Shown piece after piece: positions 10,446 to 23,492 of a stretch of 64,000 nucleotides of DNA. The notes below the pieces were generated by a model. The model was not told the origin of the DNA. It saw only the letters and a program-made list of their open reading frames with translations, and ran no database searches. The stretch's first letter is position 1; each line of letters starts with the position of its first letter. The stretch is from Gnetum montanum (taxonomy: Eukaryota; Streptophyta; Gnetopsida; Gnetales; Gnetaceae). Location of the stretch: the NCBI GenBank assembly GCA_015680685.1, contig MNCI01007753.1, positions 85,251-149,250 of the forward strand, written 5' to 3'. Position numbers and translations under genes: made by a program.

Positions 10446-12758
10446 TCATGTAGGTGAGAGGCTAGCACGTTTTAACACCCTAATGATAAACGATGGTTGA
10501 GCGGTTGTTGTTGTGACATGTTGTGATACCCTAACCATGAAGGATGTTGTGGGTACCCAAGGTGGCACTTTGACAACAAAGGAGGGCATTGAACTTGTGG
10601 AGGTCGAGGGGACCCTTGCACTATTGAAAGGCACTTGGACCACAAAAGGTTGCTACATCAGTTCTAACTTACTACCCATGCTAATGGTATTTATGATGTA
10701 GCCAATACCATATGTGTTCAAAGGATCATTGTACACCCTCATGGATTGGTTCTGGGGCCTAACTGAGTTTGTTATGTTAAGCACTAGTTCACCCTTATCT
10801 ATCATCCTTTGTAGATCATCTTGCAAAGCTTGACAGAAGTCTATGCTATGATTAAACAACTAGTGCTAATAACAGAATTAGTTCAACTTGAAGTGTTGTG
10901 GGATCATGGGCTCGTTTGTTGCTACTAAGGTATGATTCCTTAGCAGCTCATAGTACCTATTATGCCTTTTGTGGGCATCCTCAAACATTTTCTTATGTGG
11001 GATACACCCAAATTTTAGTAGTTGATCTAATAGCTTTGAGGGTTTTAGTGGCAACAGGGTATACTTCGAGCGATCCTTGCATTCAAAGTTGGGCCTTGCA
11101 CTACCTTATGTTATGGCCCATGCAGATGTAGGTGGGTTAGTTGCCTAGGCGCTAGAGTTGGCAACTTTATGAGAAAGGGCTTTGGGCTTTTGAGTCGTCA
11201 GCCCTTGGTTGGTTACTTTACCTTTTGTGGCTACCATTGCCATAGTTGCATTCTATTTTCTCACATGCTAATTTTTGTAGAGCATGTAGGCTTGGTCCTT
11301 ACTAGCTTTGCCTACATTCTGGGTGCTCTTAGTCTAGGCAAAGGCTTGGCTTAAGGACTGTAGGGCCAAGTAGTATAGTTTTGACTTGATGAAGTCATTA
11401 ATTGCACCCTTAAAGATGGCTAGAACATGTTTCTTGGGTATTGGCTCTTATATCTCATTCAACGAGGCACTCTAGCATTGGATGAATTTTTGAATGGGCT
11501 CTAGGGGGCCCTACTTGATCTACATTAGTTGGTCCAAGGTTGCTTCTAGCTTCAAGTTGTACTTGAAACACATCACAAATTAGCTCAAAAGATCCTCCAA
11601 AGAGGAGATCGAGCCATGGGATAATGCACGGTACCAATCTAGTGCTTTGCCAGTGAGTGACATGGCAAAAATGTGTATGATGACATGTGGCCATGCTCGT
11701 AGTAGTAGGCAATAAGACTTGAATGTCACCAAGTGTGCATTGGGATCCACTTCACCATTGTACTTGGTGAGTTGGGGCAATCGGATCCTAGTTGGTAGAG
11801 TTAGGGTTGGAACTACATGACTTATAGAGTCATCTTGGTAGAAGTCCATTACTTGAATTATTTCAGAGGAGGTGGCCTTGAGTTGCTTCACCTCCTTGTC
11901 AAGGTTTGGATTAGTTGGAATGCTTGGTCTAGGCTTTGGGATGCTCCAGCAAACTACACTGGTTGTGCCATCCACTGTGCTAGTTGTATAGTCTAAGGTC
12001 AGATTGCCAGTTGTAGAGCCATGCAATGCAGTTGATGTGTTGGCTATGCTAGTGCAGTGACCAAGGCAAGCCACACATGTGTGGATTGTACTAATGTCGA
12101 GGGCACCAACAAAATAGCTAGGACATAAGGTGTCTAAGTTGTTTGGGGCCTAGAGATAGGCCTTGCATGGAAGTAGAGGTGAGTACATGTGATTGCTACT
12201 GGCAAAGATGATTGGGTAGGTTGTGAAAATGCCACAATAGTTAAGTTAATAGGAGCTATTGCATCATATTGCATGTATTGCATTTGATGCATTGTTACTA
12301 TAGGCATCAACCTAAGCTTGACAAAGTGGGAAGGTGATGTTGATGTTATAACCATCTCAAGGAGGATGGGTGAACTGAACCAAAGACAGGGGGTTTAGAC
12401 TGGGAAGCGGTTATGGGAAGATGGTATGGAAAGGGCTTTTGCATTCAAAGTGAGGTTTGAACTCATCTTCTTCCTTTTTTAGGGCTTGCTCATAGTTAGT
12501 TCCCATGTCACACTTATTTGCTTGGATGGGCTAGGAAAAAAATCGGTGATGGGACTCTATGAGCAAGATGATGTTGAATGAGGAAGGGATATACTCTTGT
12601 TCATCCCTATGGGTTAATTCAAAGCCCCATTTTGCCTCCATGTCAAGGTAATCTATAGGCAACCCTACTTGGATCTTGGCACATATGAAGTTGTATTGTT
12701 TTTTGGTAAAGGTATCAAGTACATTTGACACCAACGTTGAAGGATAATCTAGATTCAT
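10446..12758 (-). pseudogene. gag: gag of element C, several frames
   Basis: Translation starts at 12758 (MNLDYPSTLVSNVLDTF). Further left in broken frames it reads RIRLPQLTKYNGEVDPNAHL, VTFKSYCLLL and MSLTGKALDWYRALSHGSI. These parallel gag of element B (KYNGEGNPNAHLVTF, MSLTGKALD at 53653-53877). The KYNG..DP..H and G.A..WY signatures are those of the Retrotrans_gag capsid-like domain. The C-terminal Ser/Pro/Val-rich segment near 10446-10860 has a counterpart at 52473-52718. Multiple stops make it non-functional. Confidence 0.7.
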
Positions 12759-13106
12759 GGTTGTAGATCAAGTTGTGAAAGGGAGAGCTATGGATTACTG
12801 GTTGCAGAAAATGGCCAATTTTGCTAACTGCAAAAAATGACTAACTCTAGAAACTGTAGAAAAATGGCTAACTCTAGAGACTACACTCTCTATGTTGAGA
12901 GCTAACTAAGCTCTTCATAGACTACGCTCTCTACACTAAGAGAACAAAGACTTAGGAAAACAGTGGAGAGAAGTGCGATTTGGGTTACTACCCAAGGTCT
13001 TAGGGGGACTAACTACGAGGTCTAATCTACAATGATGGGTTGATGGACAACTACAATGTAAAGAGCACACAAGAGAATTGCAATGAAACCCAAAAAATTG
13101 GTTTGG

Positions 13107-13123
13107 CCCTCCTTCTAGTGCCA
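13107..13123 (-). promoter_or_regulatory. Primer binding site of element C
   Basis: Minus strand TGGCACTAGAAGGAGGG, six bases from the 5' LTR. Its complement ends in CCA as a tRNA 3' end must. It differs by one base from the site of element B at 55256-55272. The tRNA identity was not determined. Confidence 0.7.
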
Positions 13124-13129
13124 GAAAAC

Positions 13130-14868
13130 TATAACAACTGAAAACATCAATGGTTGGAACACTAAGGAATCCATGAGTGCATAGCCTAATCTTGAGTCCA
13201 TGCAAGGGCATGCTAGAGGTGAAGATGGGGTGCCCTGAATAGTCTTGTTGATTGAACATGGACTTACCAAATGAAAATGGTATTGCAACATAGTTAGCTA
13301 TAATGCTAATGCAAAACGATGCTAAGTGTTCACACAGTGTCAACGATGTCAACATAGGTGAGTGTAGTTAAGGGTTTCGGTGAGGAACAAAGGTGTTAAC
13401 ATGCTAGGATTGCCAACCAAGCATGATTATGCATTAAAACGATAGAAAATGTAGGTAAAATGCTAAAAGAATGCAAGTAAAATGCTAAAAATGAAAAGAA
13501 AGGAAAAGAGAAATAGAATACCACCCCAAATGAGGTTGAGTGTAGTTAACTTAAAAAGGGATGATAAGGTATGCAGTATACAACAAGCATAGTGAAAAAC
13601 GTAGTCATAGTCTTAGGGGTGTCTAGTTGTAAAGACTAATGTTCTGCTATGGTGTCTATGCTTATCGGGTTGGCCATCACAGTGTGCAGTGGGTTGTGGT
13701 GTTCTACTGTGGGCTACAATGGTATGCAAATTTGCCTCTCTCTAGTTTGCTGGAGTGCCAATGCCAAAATGCTCAAAGTTTTGCCAACCTACTCTAAATT
13801 TTTCCAACTTTGAATCTTGCCCAATACTCAAATTTTCCAATCCCAAAAGTGTTGAGGTTGGGAGTATTTATAATTTTAGGTTTAATATGAAATGCAGAGG
13901 CATTGCCATGTGGCAAAGGGGACGGTTGGGACTACACTATCATCCAACTATGCTTTTCACTAAGGCTAGCAGTGTTATGCTCTACTGAACTCTACAAGAC
14001 TACAAGATTGTGACTATGCTACCAATTCCATGTACATGTGCCGAAAGGACCACAATGTACCTAAAAAAAATGTAACTTTGGAGACTATGCTCTCCACTGT
14101 CTATGTGGGATCAAGTGTAGTTATAATTTCAGGGCCAAAAGGGGATACAACAAAGATGCATTTTGCCAACTATGCTTTTTGGAGGTGAGTTGAAGCTGAG
14201 TTGAATGCTAGTGCTACATTGTAGAGGCTGTTGGAGGCTATTTTGGCCGACTATGCTTTGGACTAGGGGAGATCGTAGTCAAAATTTTGCAATGTGCTGA
14301 CTATGCTCTCCACTGGAGGCTAACTACACTCCCAACTAGGGGTGAGTGTAGTTTTAACACTTGTCAAAACTAGCAAAAATTGACTTCTAGTTCACTACAC
14401 TTGATTATGCTTTGGGCTGGTGGAGAGTGTAGTCTTGACACTTAGAAAAATCTACAAAAATTATGCCTTCATGCTACCTATGCTTAACTATGCTCTAGAG
14501 CAGTGGAGAGCATAGTCCTAGCACTTAGAAGATTCTACAGTGGCTAGCTTGACACTTAGAAAATTTTGCAAAACTATGCTTTCATGCTAACTACACTCTC
14601 CAAAAGAGTCTAACTACGCTCTAGGGCATTGGAGAGTATAGTCTCAATACTTAGAGAAATTTGCAACTTTTGGCTTAACGATGACACTTAGGAAAAATTG
14701 CAAAATTAGATTTTGTCTTCACTACGCTCTCTACTGGGCTGACTACACTCTGGAAAAGTGGAGAGCATAGTACTAGCATTTAGAATAAATTTGCAGAAAA
14801 TGGCCTCATGATGACACTTAAACAAATCTACAGTCAAGACACTATAGTACAAATTTGGTGGTTTTTCA
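13130..14868 (-). repeat. Right (5') LTR of element C
   Basis: Starts TATAACAACTG (the terminal TG has mutated to TA) and ends TTTTTCA. The minus-strand TATA box is at 13865-13872. The U3 at about 13930-14800 carries many inverted motifs of the GACTACGCTC / GAGCGTAGTC type. It is clearly homologous to the left copy but well diverged. Confidence 0.8.
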
Positions 14869-14873
14869 GTTTT

Positions 14874-17221
14874 GACCATGGTCATCTAGCAGTCAACATA
14901 GCCAAGTTTGCATATCAAAGATTGGCAAGCTCCATATATTCCGTCATCTCCTCTATCTGCAACTCTTTCAGGTGAATTTTTGCTTTACTATATTAATTAA
15001 TCCCATCAATGATGGGCTACCATAAAGTTTTCCCTTGTTGGAGTTGTTGGAGGATCTCATTCACCTTTACCTTTGCCACTTAGATGTGTTTTTCATTTAT
15101 TTCCTTCTATAGGCTGACCTAGTCTTTGTAGTGATCTTTGACTCTCTCAAATTTGAGAGTCTCTGATTTCTAGATGGCTACATCTATTATAGTTTTTTGG
15201 TGAAGGGCACAAACCTCTTCCATGGGGAGGTTTCTATTTTTAGTTGCCAATCTGTTTAACTCTGTATCTACTCTAGCTAGTTGCTCATGTTGTTGATGGA
15301 TAAAATCAATCAACTATTGTTTATGCACATCAACACTTTGCAGGCGATGATTTTTTGTGGTCAATTACACATTCTCCTAGCATGTCAGATCCAAGGCCTT
15401 TTGAATTTTATGCTGGGTGGCCTTTGCAAAAGATCAATAGAACACCGCCATCTCCATAACACCCTCAACCCCTTTCAACCTAGTGTGAAGCTATTCAAGA
15501 GCTTTATCTCTCATCAATGCTAGGTTGAGAAATGTAGGGTTGGCAATTTGGGCTCTCATGTAGTCAAGAATTCATTTAACTCCTTAGATATTTCAAGTTA
15601 CCCTTCCAATATAATATTCTTGCCCCTTGCCTCTAGTAGCTCTAACCTAGTTGCTATTATATTATCTAGAAGGTCAAAGGCATCTGGAAGCAATTTCCTG
15701 ATTCCTGCTAGTTGGTCCAACAGTTGTTCATGTTGTGCTATGCTTAATTTACCGCTTATGGTCCCTGTGGATGTTTGCACATCTTTAAGTGCAGTGACGT
15801 CTGGGATAGATGCCACAAGTGCATTAAGTGTTTCAACAATTGTTTTAGTAACCACCTCTACTACTATTTCTTACCCTTGTTGCTACATCACCAATATTAT
15901 TGTCCCCTTGCCCTCCAAGTGCATTGAAAAGGTTGTGGCATTCTTAACAATCTCTAGGAGCTGCTGCTATTCTAAAAGAGATACCATTACCTCTCTAGCA
16001 CTAGGAATCAACCTCGTTGACAACTACATTCATTGGGAAGAGAAAATGAATCCACCACCTCCCATTAGGTTAATTGTTTGAGTCACCTCATTTAGGTGAC
16101 TCATTGTGGGCCAATACATAGATGGGTCTCCACCACTTGTGCCTGCTTGTTGCTCTTGCTCACTCAAGATCCATTCTTGGTACTTACATAATCGTTGGGA
16201 TGTTGCAACGACATCTGATACTATTTTCTAAGTGGTAGGTGAAGGTGGTGATTACTACTCCTCTTCTTGGATCATTGTTACATGAGTCTTATGCTCCATC
16301 ATCTCTACCCAATTAGCATTTGAACCACGTTAGACAACATCATTGGTATAGCAAATTATTCCTTCCCTTCAACATAGTTTTCTAATGAGGCATGGGAAGG
16401 GAAGTGCCTTCCTTCCATGTTCATTCTCCTTAAATATTCTCTATCTCCAAATAGATTAGCTATGGAAGGTTGATAGGGAATCTTTCACTCAGAGCAATAC
16501 ATGCATGAGTAAAAAAGGTAGTGATCTTGTTGGGCCTTACCATGGAATTTAGGTAAAAGGCTGAAATCTTATAATGAATTATTTCTACTAGTGTGAGCAT
16601 GTTGTACTCCTTGCGATCGACATCATAACACCACTGAATCCATTCTTTTTTTATGCTAAGATCTACCTGCATCAAAATCTTAGTAAGCCTTGTCCTAGTT
16701 TTAGGAAACCCAAGTGCCTTTACAATGGCTTGCACCGAGTAGGACACGGAAATATCCTTGACCTTAATCATTGAACCAACTTGCCTATTACTCTAAAATA
16801 GGAATGTCTCTCTCATGTACCATTTCCCACTGAAAGTGATAACTGGCCACATAGGAGAGATCTTTAGTTGGTCTTATACCTCTTTAAGCACTTGTTCCAT
16901 GAAAGAGCCAAAGTTCAATTCTTGAAGCACTATCTTCTGGATCTCCCTTGATCTAATTTGGTTTAGGTAGGATTTCATCAAGGTCACCTCAAGGTTCGCT
17001 TGTTGAGCTAGTGCTTCATCCTAGTGGGAATGCTATGTTGCCACCACTTATTCTAGAATCTAATGAGTAGACTCCACTTTAGCCTCTTTCCTAAGAGGTC
17101 TCATGGCATGGGTTGCAATTGGTTCTTCCTTGGCCTATTCTTAGCCCCTTCTCGTTCTTGGCCATTTTTCCCTTGGTTGAGATGGTCCTCCTTCCTATGT
17201 GTGTTTACCTTTTGGTACCAT
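14874..17221 (-). pseudogene. N-terminal and central part of the D 3' ORF (coiled-coil protein)
   Basis: The ATG at 17221 is followed by VPKGKHT and a basic Pro-rich leader, like the F copy (MAPKPRHPRDEGPSQ at 40703). Then come MVRPNKITTFFTHACIALSERF (16460-16771) and heptad-rich stretches such as AQHEQLLDQLAGIRKLL (15598-15855). Stops and shifts interrupt every part. It continues at 5669 beyond element C. Related in sequence and position to the F ORF at 37849-40703, where the domain layout is described. Confidence 0.65.
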
Positions 17222-17484
17222 CTATAGCCACACCACATTTGTGGATTAGTAGATATAATGTGTAACTTAAAATATTTGCATACCTTATCTTCTTAATTAG
17301 TTACACTTGGCTATAGTTGGACCATGAAAAATTAATTATTTTATTAATTTTTTATTGCAAGTGTTACCAAAGCTTATTGGAAGGGTTTAACTCTTGAAAT
17401 TTGGTGTTTTAATGTTGATTCCTTAGTTAAACCTTTATGGGAGCTAGAAAAATGTCAAAAAAATTCTATAAAAAATGATGCACT

Positions 17485-17725
17485 TGTGGCTCCCACGACT
17501 AAGAGCTTACCTTTGGAAGCTATAGGGTTGAAGAATAGAGTGATTCAAATAAAAAATTAGGAAGTTATGAGCTCTGGAAGGTTCTAGGCTCTAAAAACTC
17601 CCAAAACTTCTTAGGCGTTTGAGTGCAAATGTGAAAATTTTTAAAGGGGTCATGCATATATATAGGATTTTTGCACTACGTCGATGGGACCACATATACG
17701 CATGGGCTCTATCGACAGGGCCCTA
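17485..17725 (-). promoter_or_regulatory. Internal U3-like promoter and polypurine-tract-like block upstream of the D 3' ORF
   Basis: In element sense: an array with CTACGTCGATGGG (17676-17723), then CCTATATATATG (TATA, 17654-17665), then CTTAGTCGTGGGAGCC (17489-17504), then the ORF start at 17221. The LTR of D shows the same pairing of a TATA box (4771-4778) with CTACGTCAATGAGG about 20 bp upstream of it. TTAGTCGTGGG also repeats the start of the true polypurine tract at 4949-4966. Confidence 0.5.
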
Positions 17726-17739
17726 TTTATGGGATTCGT

Positions 17740-19255
17740 AAATGAAATTTTCAAATTTGAATATTTCAAAAAATACAATAAATTTTTGAATGAATTTGGA
17801 GTCTATGGAGTCCCAAAGAAGCCAAGAAGCTAATGGAATCATTGAAGAGGATCTTTGGAAGCGCAAAAATTTAAAAATTTGATGAAGAATGTGCGAATTA
17901 AAGAAAATTCTTAAAGAAGCACATGATCGAATGCAGAAGAGGGATGCACAAAAGATTTTAATTACAATAATGCCTAATGGTAAGGTGCTTAATAAACCTA
18001 ACCAAGAGATATGAAAGTGGGTCCTCCTCATAGCAGGCACATGCCTTGTTTACCCTTGCATAACCTCAACCTAAGGAGTTCGTGGGCCCCATAGGTGATT
18101 AATGGTTTATGAAAGTCAAGGACCAAAACTTGAAAGAGTGTACCAAGGAATTCAAGTACATCATACAAAGACACCAAAGAAGAACATGAACACCGGTAGT
18201 GAGGTGAGGTATGGGCAACATGGATGGATGATGGAGAATGTGGAATGGAGTTCCAAATTAAGGTCATAAGAAGTCTCTTATGGAAGTGTGCTTAAATGAC
18301 CTGAGAAGATCCATCCTCAATCTAGACCAAAATCAACGGCTTCAGTGACTTTGCATACTCTAAGACTGATCCACCCCCCTGAGACACAAGAGTGCTCCCA
18401 CATAACAATCATCATTCCTTAAAGAGAAGAAAAGAGAAGCAGGAAGTGAGAAAGGGCCTTAGTTAGAAGGGACCTACAAGCATGGGTAACATGTCTTTCT
18501 AGTTCCATAACCAATGCTTGTACTCCATTTATTTGTCTAAGGGATGTGCTTTGAATTCCTATCATGTTTATTTTATTTTATTTAATATTATTTTGTTATA
18601 TATATTTTTCTTCTTTTTTTCTTTTTTTCAAATTTTTTGATGGGGACCACACCATGCAAAGACTTATTCAACTTCTTGTTATTGGTTGACATGGAATGGT
18701 AAGAAATTAATGAAAAAACTCATGCACCCAAGTAAGTAGAAGAGTATAAAGTGTATTGAGTCCCCTTGAAGTCACATCTTGTGGAAACCTTTGAATCCTT
18801 CATAACTCTGGAAACCACCAAGGTCACAAATTTATTAAAGGTTTATTTAATGAAAGGGATCTCATATTTCCAAAACAAGGAAAACCATAGATATTTGTAG
18901 ATGGGTGGATGCCATGGACTCACTGCTTGTTCCATGAAAAAGAAACCATGTCTTAGCCAATGGTACAAAAATTCAAAAATAGAAACTAGACATTAGCAAG
19001 CAAAAACATTAAGTGTAAACCACCATTAGTAATAGCTATAGCACCACTATGTCCAATTGGCACAAAGCATGTTTATTAAAAAAAATTAGAAAATCACACT
19101 AAAATAAAGTAAAACATATAATAAAGTGTAGAATATTCAAGAAAAAATTAAATGTACTAACAATGGTGTAAAATAGAAAAAAGTTTTAAAATCAAAAAGG
19201 TATAAAATAAATAATTCACCAAAAATAATAAAATGTGTAAAATAAAAAATAGAAA
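17740..19255 (-). other. 3' noncoding region of element D between integrase and 3' ORF
   Basis: No gene. It contains the stem-loop at 18543-18653 (separate entry) and, next to the integrase end (about 19075-19250), a low-complexity A-rich stretch of AAAATAAAGT-type units that also occurs behind integrase in element F (42590-42740). Confidence 0.6.
18543..18653 (-). ncRNA. Conserved stem-loop of the Athila-like family, D copy
   Basis: In element sense, GGTGTG ... CACATC form the outer helix. GGTCCCCATCA pairs with TGATAGGAATT as an 11-position inner helix. Its two mismatches are both C-A, as expected from G-to-A decay. Flanks TCTTTGCAT and CCTTAGAC are shared with copies in A (59981-60038) and F. 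Confidence 0.5.
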
Positions 19256-20002
19256 AACTGAGGAGCCACATATGTAATTAGCATGGATGGACATCTCCCC
19301 TATGATTAAGTTGGAAGGAGGAGATCTAAAAAATTGAGTGTATTTTCCCATCCATTGAGGTATGTGTTGCACTAAATTGCTTTAGCTCATAGAAAGGCTT
19401 TACCTATTGGATGTTGACCAACTGCTTCTTGTTTGGGCTTTTAGGTTTATATATGATCATGAACCTAGAAGAAAAGGTTTATTAATCATATAAGGTCCCC
19501 CCCAAAATGTTTGGAACTTAGTTAATTGAGGTACATGTGTGGGGTTCTAGTGGAGGATCTTATCTCCCAATTGAAGTTTGATCCTGCTGATTCTTAGGTA
19601 ATGTCACTTTTTATTGAATGCCTTATGCACTTCATTTAAGGATAGGACCACTAATCAATTTTCATCTTGCAAATTTAGGTTGATCAGTCTTTCTATTTGT
19701 GGTAGACTTAGGTCAAGGTCTAGGTCACAAGTTGTTAAGAGTGTATGGAGCTCAAATTGAATTGGGAGCATTGGAAGTTTTCTGTACATCAAATCATAGG
19801 GAGAGTAACCTATAGGGGGTTTCCATGTTGAGTAGTAGGCCCAAAGGTAATTGTTGCGTTTTGTGCTTCAGTCTCTCCTATATTTGCTCATAGTTCTTGT
19901 TAGAATCTTTGTGATCTCCCTGTTAGTAACCTCTACTTGATTGTTGGCTTAGGGGTGGAAGGGTGTTTATAATTTATGTTCAACCCTCAACCATTGCATA
20001 AC
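19256..20002 (-). pseudogene. pol: Integrase C-terminal part of element D
   Basis: The minus strand near 19800 reads YDLMYRKLPMLPIQFELHTL, then ERLINLNLQDEN and HYLRISRIKLQLGDKILHW. These are the segments that follow the DDE core in F (43100-43300) and A (58970-59230). It is cut at 20002 by element A; the rest is at 62178 onward. Confidence 0.7.
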
Positions 20003-20837
20003 TGATGAGCCGCGATATGGGGATCGTGATATTGCATCCACGATATTAGGTACACGATATTGGGGCCTTCCAAGTGATATCGGGCATCCAATATCGAGGC
20101 TTGTCTTGTTGCCTATAAATAAGAGTGGGTGCACTTTGTTTGGAAGAGATTAGTTAGACCCTTACCCGAACTCTTGCCTTTTCTCCCTCCTAGAGTTAGA
20201 ATTATTTCTACATGCCCATAGTAGGAGTCATAAAGTAAACGGATCCTCATTTAGGCATTGTGTACCTGAGCACACCTTGTGTACGGCAATAAAAATAAAC
20301 TTTGTGATAAACCTTATAGCATCTAGAATAGATTAATTAATGTTAATTGCAGTTATTTAATGCTTTCCTTAGTTAATTAATTTTTTCTCTCTCACCCTAT
20401 AACTCTCATAAGCAAGCACACTTAGTACGATTACTTTGAGCATGTGTGTAATGCTTGGTAGCCTAGTAACAATTAGCATTTGGTAATCCTAGTAATGTTG
20501 CACTGGTTTAGGATGTACGGAAAGTGAGAATGGATGTTGGTGTTAGGACTAGTTAAAGCATAGTCGAGTAGTTAAATTAAATTAGTTACTTAGTTATCTC
20601 TCTCTCCTCCCTTTGTAACACTAGGCCATAAAACATAAAAATATATAAAAATCATATACCTCAAGTTTACTTAACTATACAATCGTGCTATACAAGTAAG
20701 CTTGGGAAGACAATAATTGATTAACCCGTCCTTGTTCCACAAAAGCGCATAAGCACTTAGTCCTTGGAATTTGATAGGATCGTGCATGGACACTTGTATT
20801 TGTATGGTTGAGCATAAGGATACCTCACTGCTCATCA
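20003..20837 (+). repeat. 5' LTR of element A
   Basis: Starts TGATGAGCC and ends GCTCATCA. The TATA box is at 20114-20121, so U3 is only about 110 bp and is filled by six GATATC-like motifs (20013-20105). The rest is R/U5. The 3' copy is 854 bp against 835 bp here. Confidence 0.9.
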
Positions 20838-20838
20838 T

Positions 20839-20857
20839 TGGCGCCATTGCCAGGGAC
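20839..20857 (+). promoter_or_regulatory. Primer binding site of element A (tRNA-Asp type)
   Basis: TGGCGCCATTGCCAGGGAC, one base from the LTR. It resembles the tRNA-Asp-complementary site TGGCGCCGTTGCCGGGGA known for Athila elements, with two G-to-A changes. Confidence 0.75.
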
Positions 20858-20970
20858 TTTGTTGATTGTGCAGTAATTAGAACTTAGGAAATCTTTCTCA
20901 TCATTGGAACGAACCCTTAGGGTTGGTTACAAGGAAAAAAATATATAATACATTACACACTGAATAGACA

Positions 20971-23480
20971 ATGATGTCTCCTTCTTCATATGAAAGTGTT
21001 TCACTACCTAGGTTTGATATAGGGAATAATCGGAGGCGTAGTACACATGATAATCTACTAGTCCCTCAATAGTTTCACGTGGTATACGTTCATCCTAATG
21101 AATATGTACCAAAATTTACCTTTATCCTCCACCAGGATGAATAGCTATGTTGGTGTTATTTAGAAGGTAACATAGTGTTACCTCCCGGTTGCTCAGTCTC
21201 GGGCATGCTTCTTCATGATCTCACATGAATTAGTATGTAGCACTTACAAGCAGAGTGCATTGTGCATGATCATGACTTGAGAGAGTATCGACCCATGGAG
21301 GCACAACATCAAAGGGATTTACAACAAGAGAGACATTATGAATTCATGAAGGGGAAGTTGTTATAGAATGTCCCACATGTCCTAAGTGAAAATGAGGGTG
21401 GTGAACCTACCTTAGGCAGTTGCCCACACAATGATGTTCCTCTTGTTGACTTTGGTCAAGGGGTTGTGTATTAGAATCTTTACTCGACGATCCATAACCT
21501 AGATTCTAGTATCGATAGACACAAAGGATCTAAAAAAGGAACATGAACACATGAAAAAAATGGACATTCTGATCGTAATCGTGATTGAGGCCACAACCAC
21601 CAAAGAGAAGGTAACAGGCACCATTGTGGTGACGGTCCTTCTTCTTCTCCACCTTCATCATCTCCTTCATCCTCTCCTTCAGGATCTAGATGTAATCACA
21701 AAGAAAAAGACCATGAGGATAAGGGTAGGTGAAATAGGAGTCATAGAAGAAATAGTTAGGAAAGGGGATGAGGGCACTTTAGAGAATCATAGCACGGAAG
21801 AAGGGAGAGTAGAGAACATAGGCATCATAGACATCACATACGGGATGATCATGATGAACCCCTACTTGCTACTTGAAGTATGCTAAACATAATTGAGCCT
21901 ATTAGAATCCCAAAAAGACACCAAAAAGATAGTAGGATCAAGAGATTAGACATGAATAACATCCCATGATTTGAAGGGGGATACAACAGCGATCCTCAAA
22001 ATCATCTACAAGCATTCCATGGTGCATGTGCCTTACAAAACATAGAAAACGAATGGAAAAAACTCAAGTTGTTCCCACAAACACTAGTCAAAGAAGCAGA
22101 GAGCTAGTACATGTCCTTAGAATTGAAATCCGTTTGTAGGTGGAGTACCATGTTAGAATTGTTCAGCGATAAGTACCAAATGTACTCTCGAGTGTTCAAC
22201 CTGTGAAAGCAAATCCAAGGATGGGAACAAGGAGGGCATGAACCCTTGGATTCTTTCATGGGCCAATATTATGCAGTATTATATCATTGTCCTTGCCATG
22301 GTTATTCACAGAGGGATTAACTATACCATCTCGTAGATGGGCTTAGGCATGAAACATGAAGAACCCTTGGGACGTATGCCCAAAGAAGGTTATCTGAGCT
22401 TAGGACCCATCAAGTACAAAGATTATTAGAGCAAGTTGCTAAAGAGGAAGGTGAGCTAAGGAAAAGAGAGAGTGTGGAGGAATATAACATAGATCCTTCC
22501 CTCCAAAAGAAGGGAGTAAGATTTTGTGAGGATGAAGAAGAGTCACCACTCGAAGAGATGGTGAATAAAAAAAATTTCCTATTCAAAAGTTGGCATTGGA
22601 AGTATTGGAAAAGGTAGACCAAATGTAAGACTCCCTAGATAATAGATTTCAAACTGTTCTCAAAATAGTAGAGGTGTCTAGAGAGCAAGGTAGTGAATGG
22701 GAAAAGAGAAAAAAGAGAGAAGCATAATATGCACACACTAAGGGTAAAGGTAAAGTTGCCATCATCGAAAAAGTTTTGGATTTGGATATAGACAATGATA
22801 GTGGATGCAAGATATGTTGATATGGCCATCCTAAGGGATGTTGCCCTGTAATCTCACATTTGTAGGAGTCTGGGGTGTATGCACTCAATCCACGATTGAA
22901 TAGAAGGTAAACACCACGAAGGTTACCTTATCCCCAAGGTAATCCAAGACAATTCCACCAACCCTTAATGTATTATCTATGTGGAACTCCACCACAACCA
23001 ATTGAGCAGTATCAAAAATGGTAGCACCCACAAGTATGAGGAATGCCACCACCATGGAAATAGTATCCTTACTGTGAACCTTACCCATATGGATATTACG
23101 TGTAGTAGCCAGTCTCTCCACGTGACTCTACTCATCACATCACCCCTCAACCTCACTATCAAACACATGAGTATTATAGGACTCCTTCTCCTAGGGATGA
23201 TGTTCCACAAACATATGACCCTTCTCATTTGGTTGCATCTCTTCCACCCTTAACTCCATTACCACCCATTCTAGCCATGTAGGGTGAGCTCTCTGCCCAG
23301 CCGCAGCAACGTAATGCTACAAGGGCCATTAATTCTCACCCTACTGTTGGTCCAAACAATCACACAAAGAAGAGACATTTCTTTAGAACCAATAGCCCAA
23401 CCAAGTCCTTACACTCACAAGTAGCTAATTCTTTAAACACCTCATCACCAATTGAAACTTCAGAACTCCCTTCAACCTAA
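20971..23480 (+). pseudogene. gag: gag of element A
   Basis: Starts MSPSSYES at 20974, with an ATG also at 20971. A segment with HPNEYVPKFTFILHQDE matches F gag (HPDEYVLDFTFILHQDE). The capsid-like region near 21930-22320 contains FEGGYNSDPQNHLQAFHGAC and MYSRVFNL, followed by an acidic/charged linker. A zinc knuckle of the C-x2-C-x3-H-x4-C type lies near 22808-22850 (CKIC ... HPKGC). Several in-frame stops interrupt it. Confidence 0.75.
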
Positions 23481-23492
23481 AGGCCACATTCA

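Larger units (their letters stand above)
5670..14868 (-). mobile_element. Element C: internally deleted Tat-like Ty3/gypsy retrotransposon
   Basis: The outer ends read TGTAGCAATC (5670) and TTTTTCA (14868). The flanking duplications are GTTCT (5665-5669) and GTTTT (14869-14873). Minus orientation is shown by the PBS beside the right LTR and by gag reading leftward from 12758. Gag and the C-terminal half of protease are followed directly by the integrase C-terminus. Reverse transcriptase, both RNase H domains and most of integrase are missing, so this copy is non-autonomous. Gag, PBS and hairpin repeats show that it is the same family as element B. Confidence 0.8.

Noticed and set aside
15548-16081. 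A 177-codon plus-strand frame
   Set aside because: It is the complement of the heptad-rich 3' ORF of element D, whose minus-strand translation matches F; the plus frame has no match at the corresponding place in F.
21551-21886. A plus-strand 111-codon frame inside gag of element A
   Set aside because: It overlaps the gag reading frame, is Arg/Glu/Ile-rich from purine-rich repeats, and has no counterpart in F gag.
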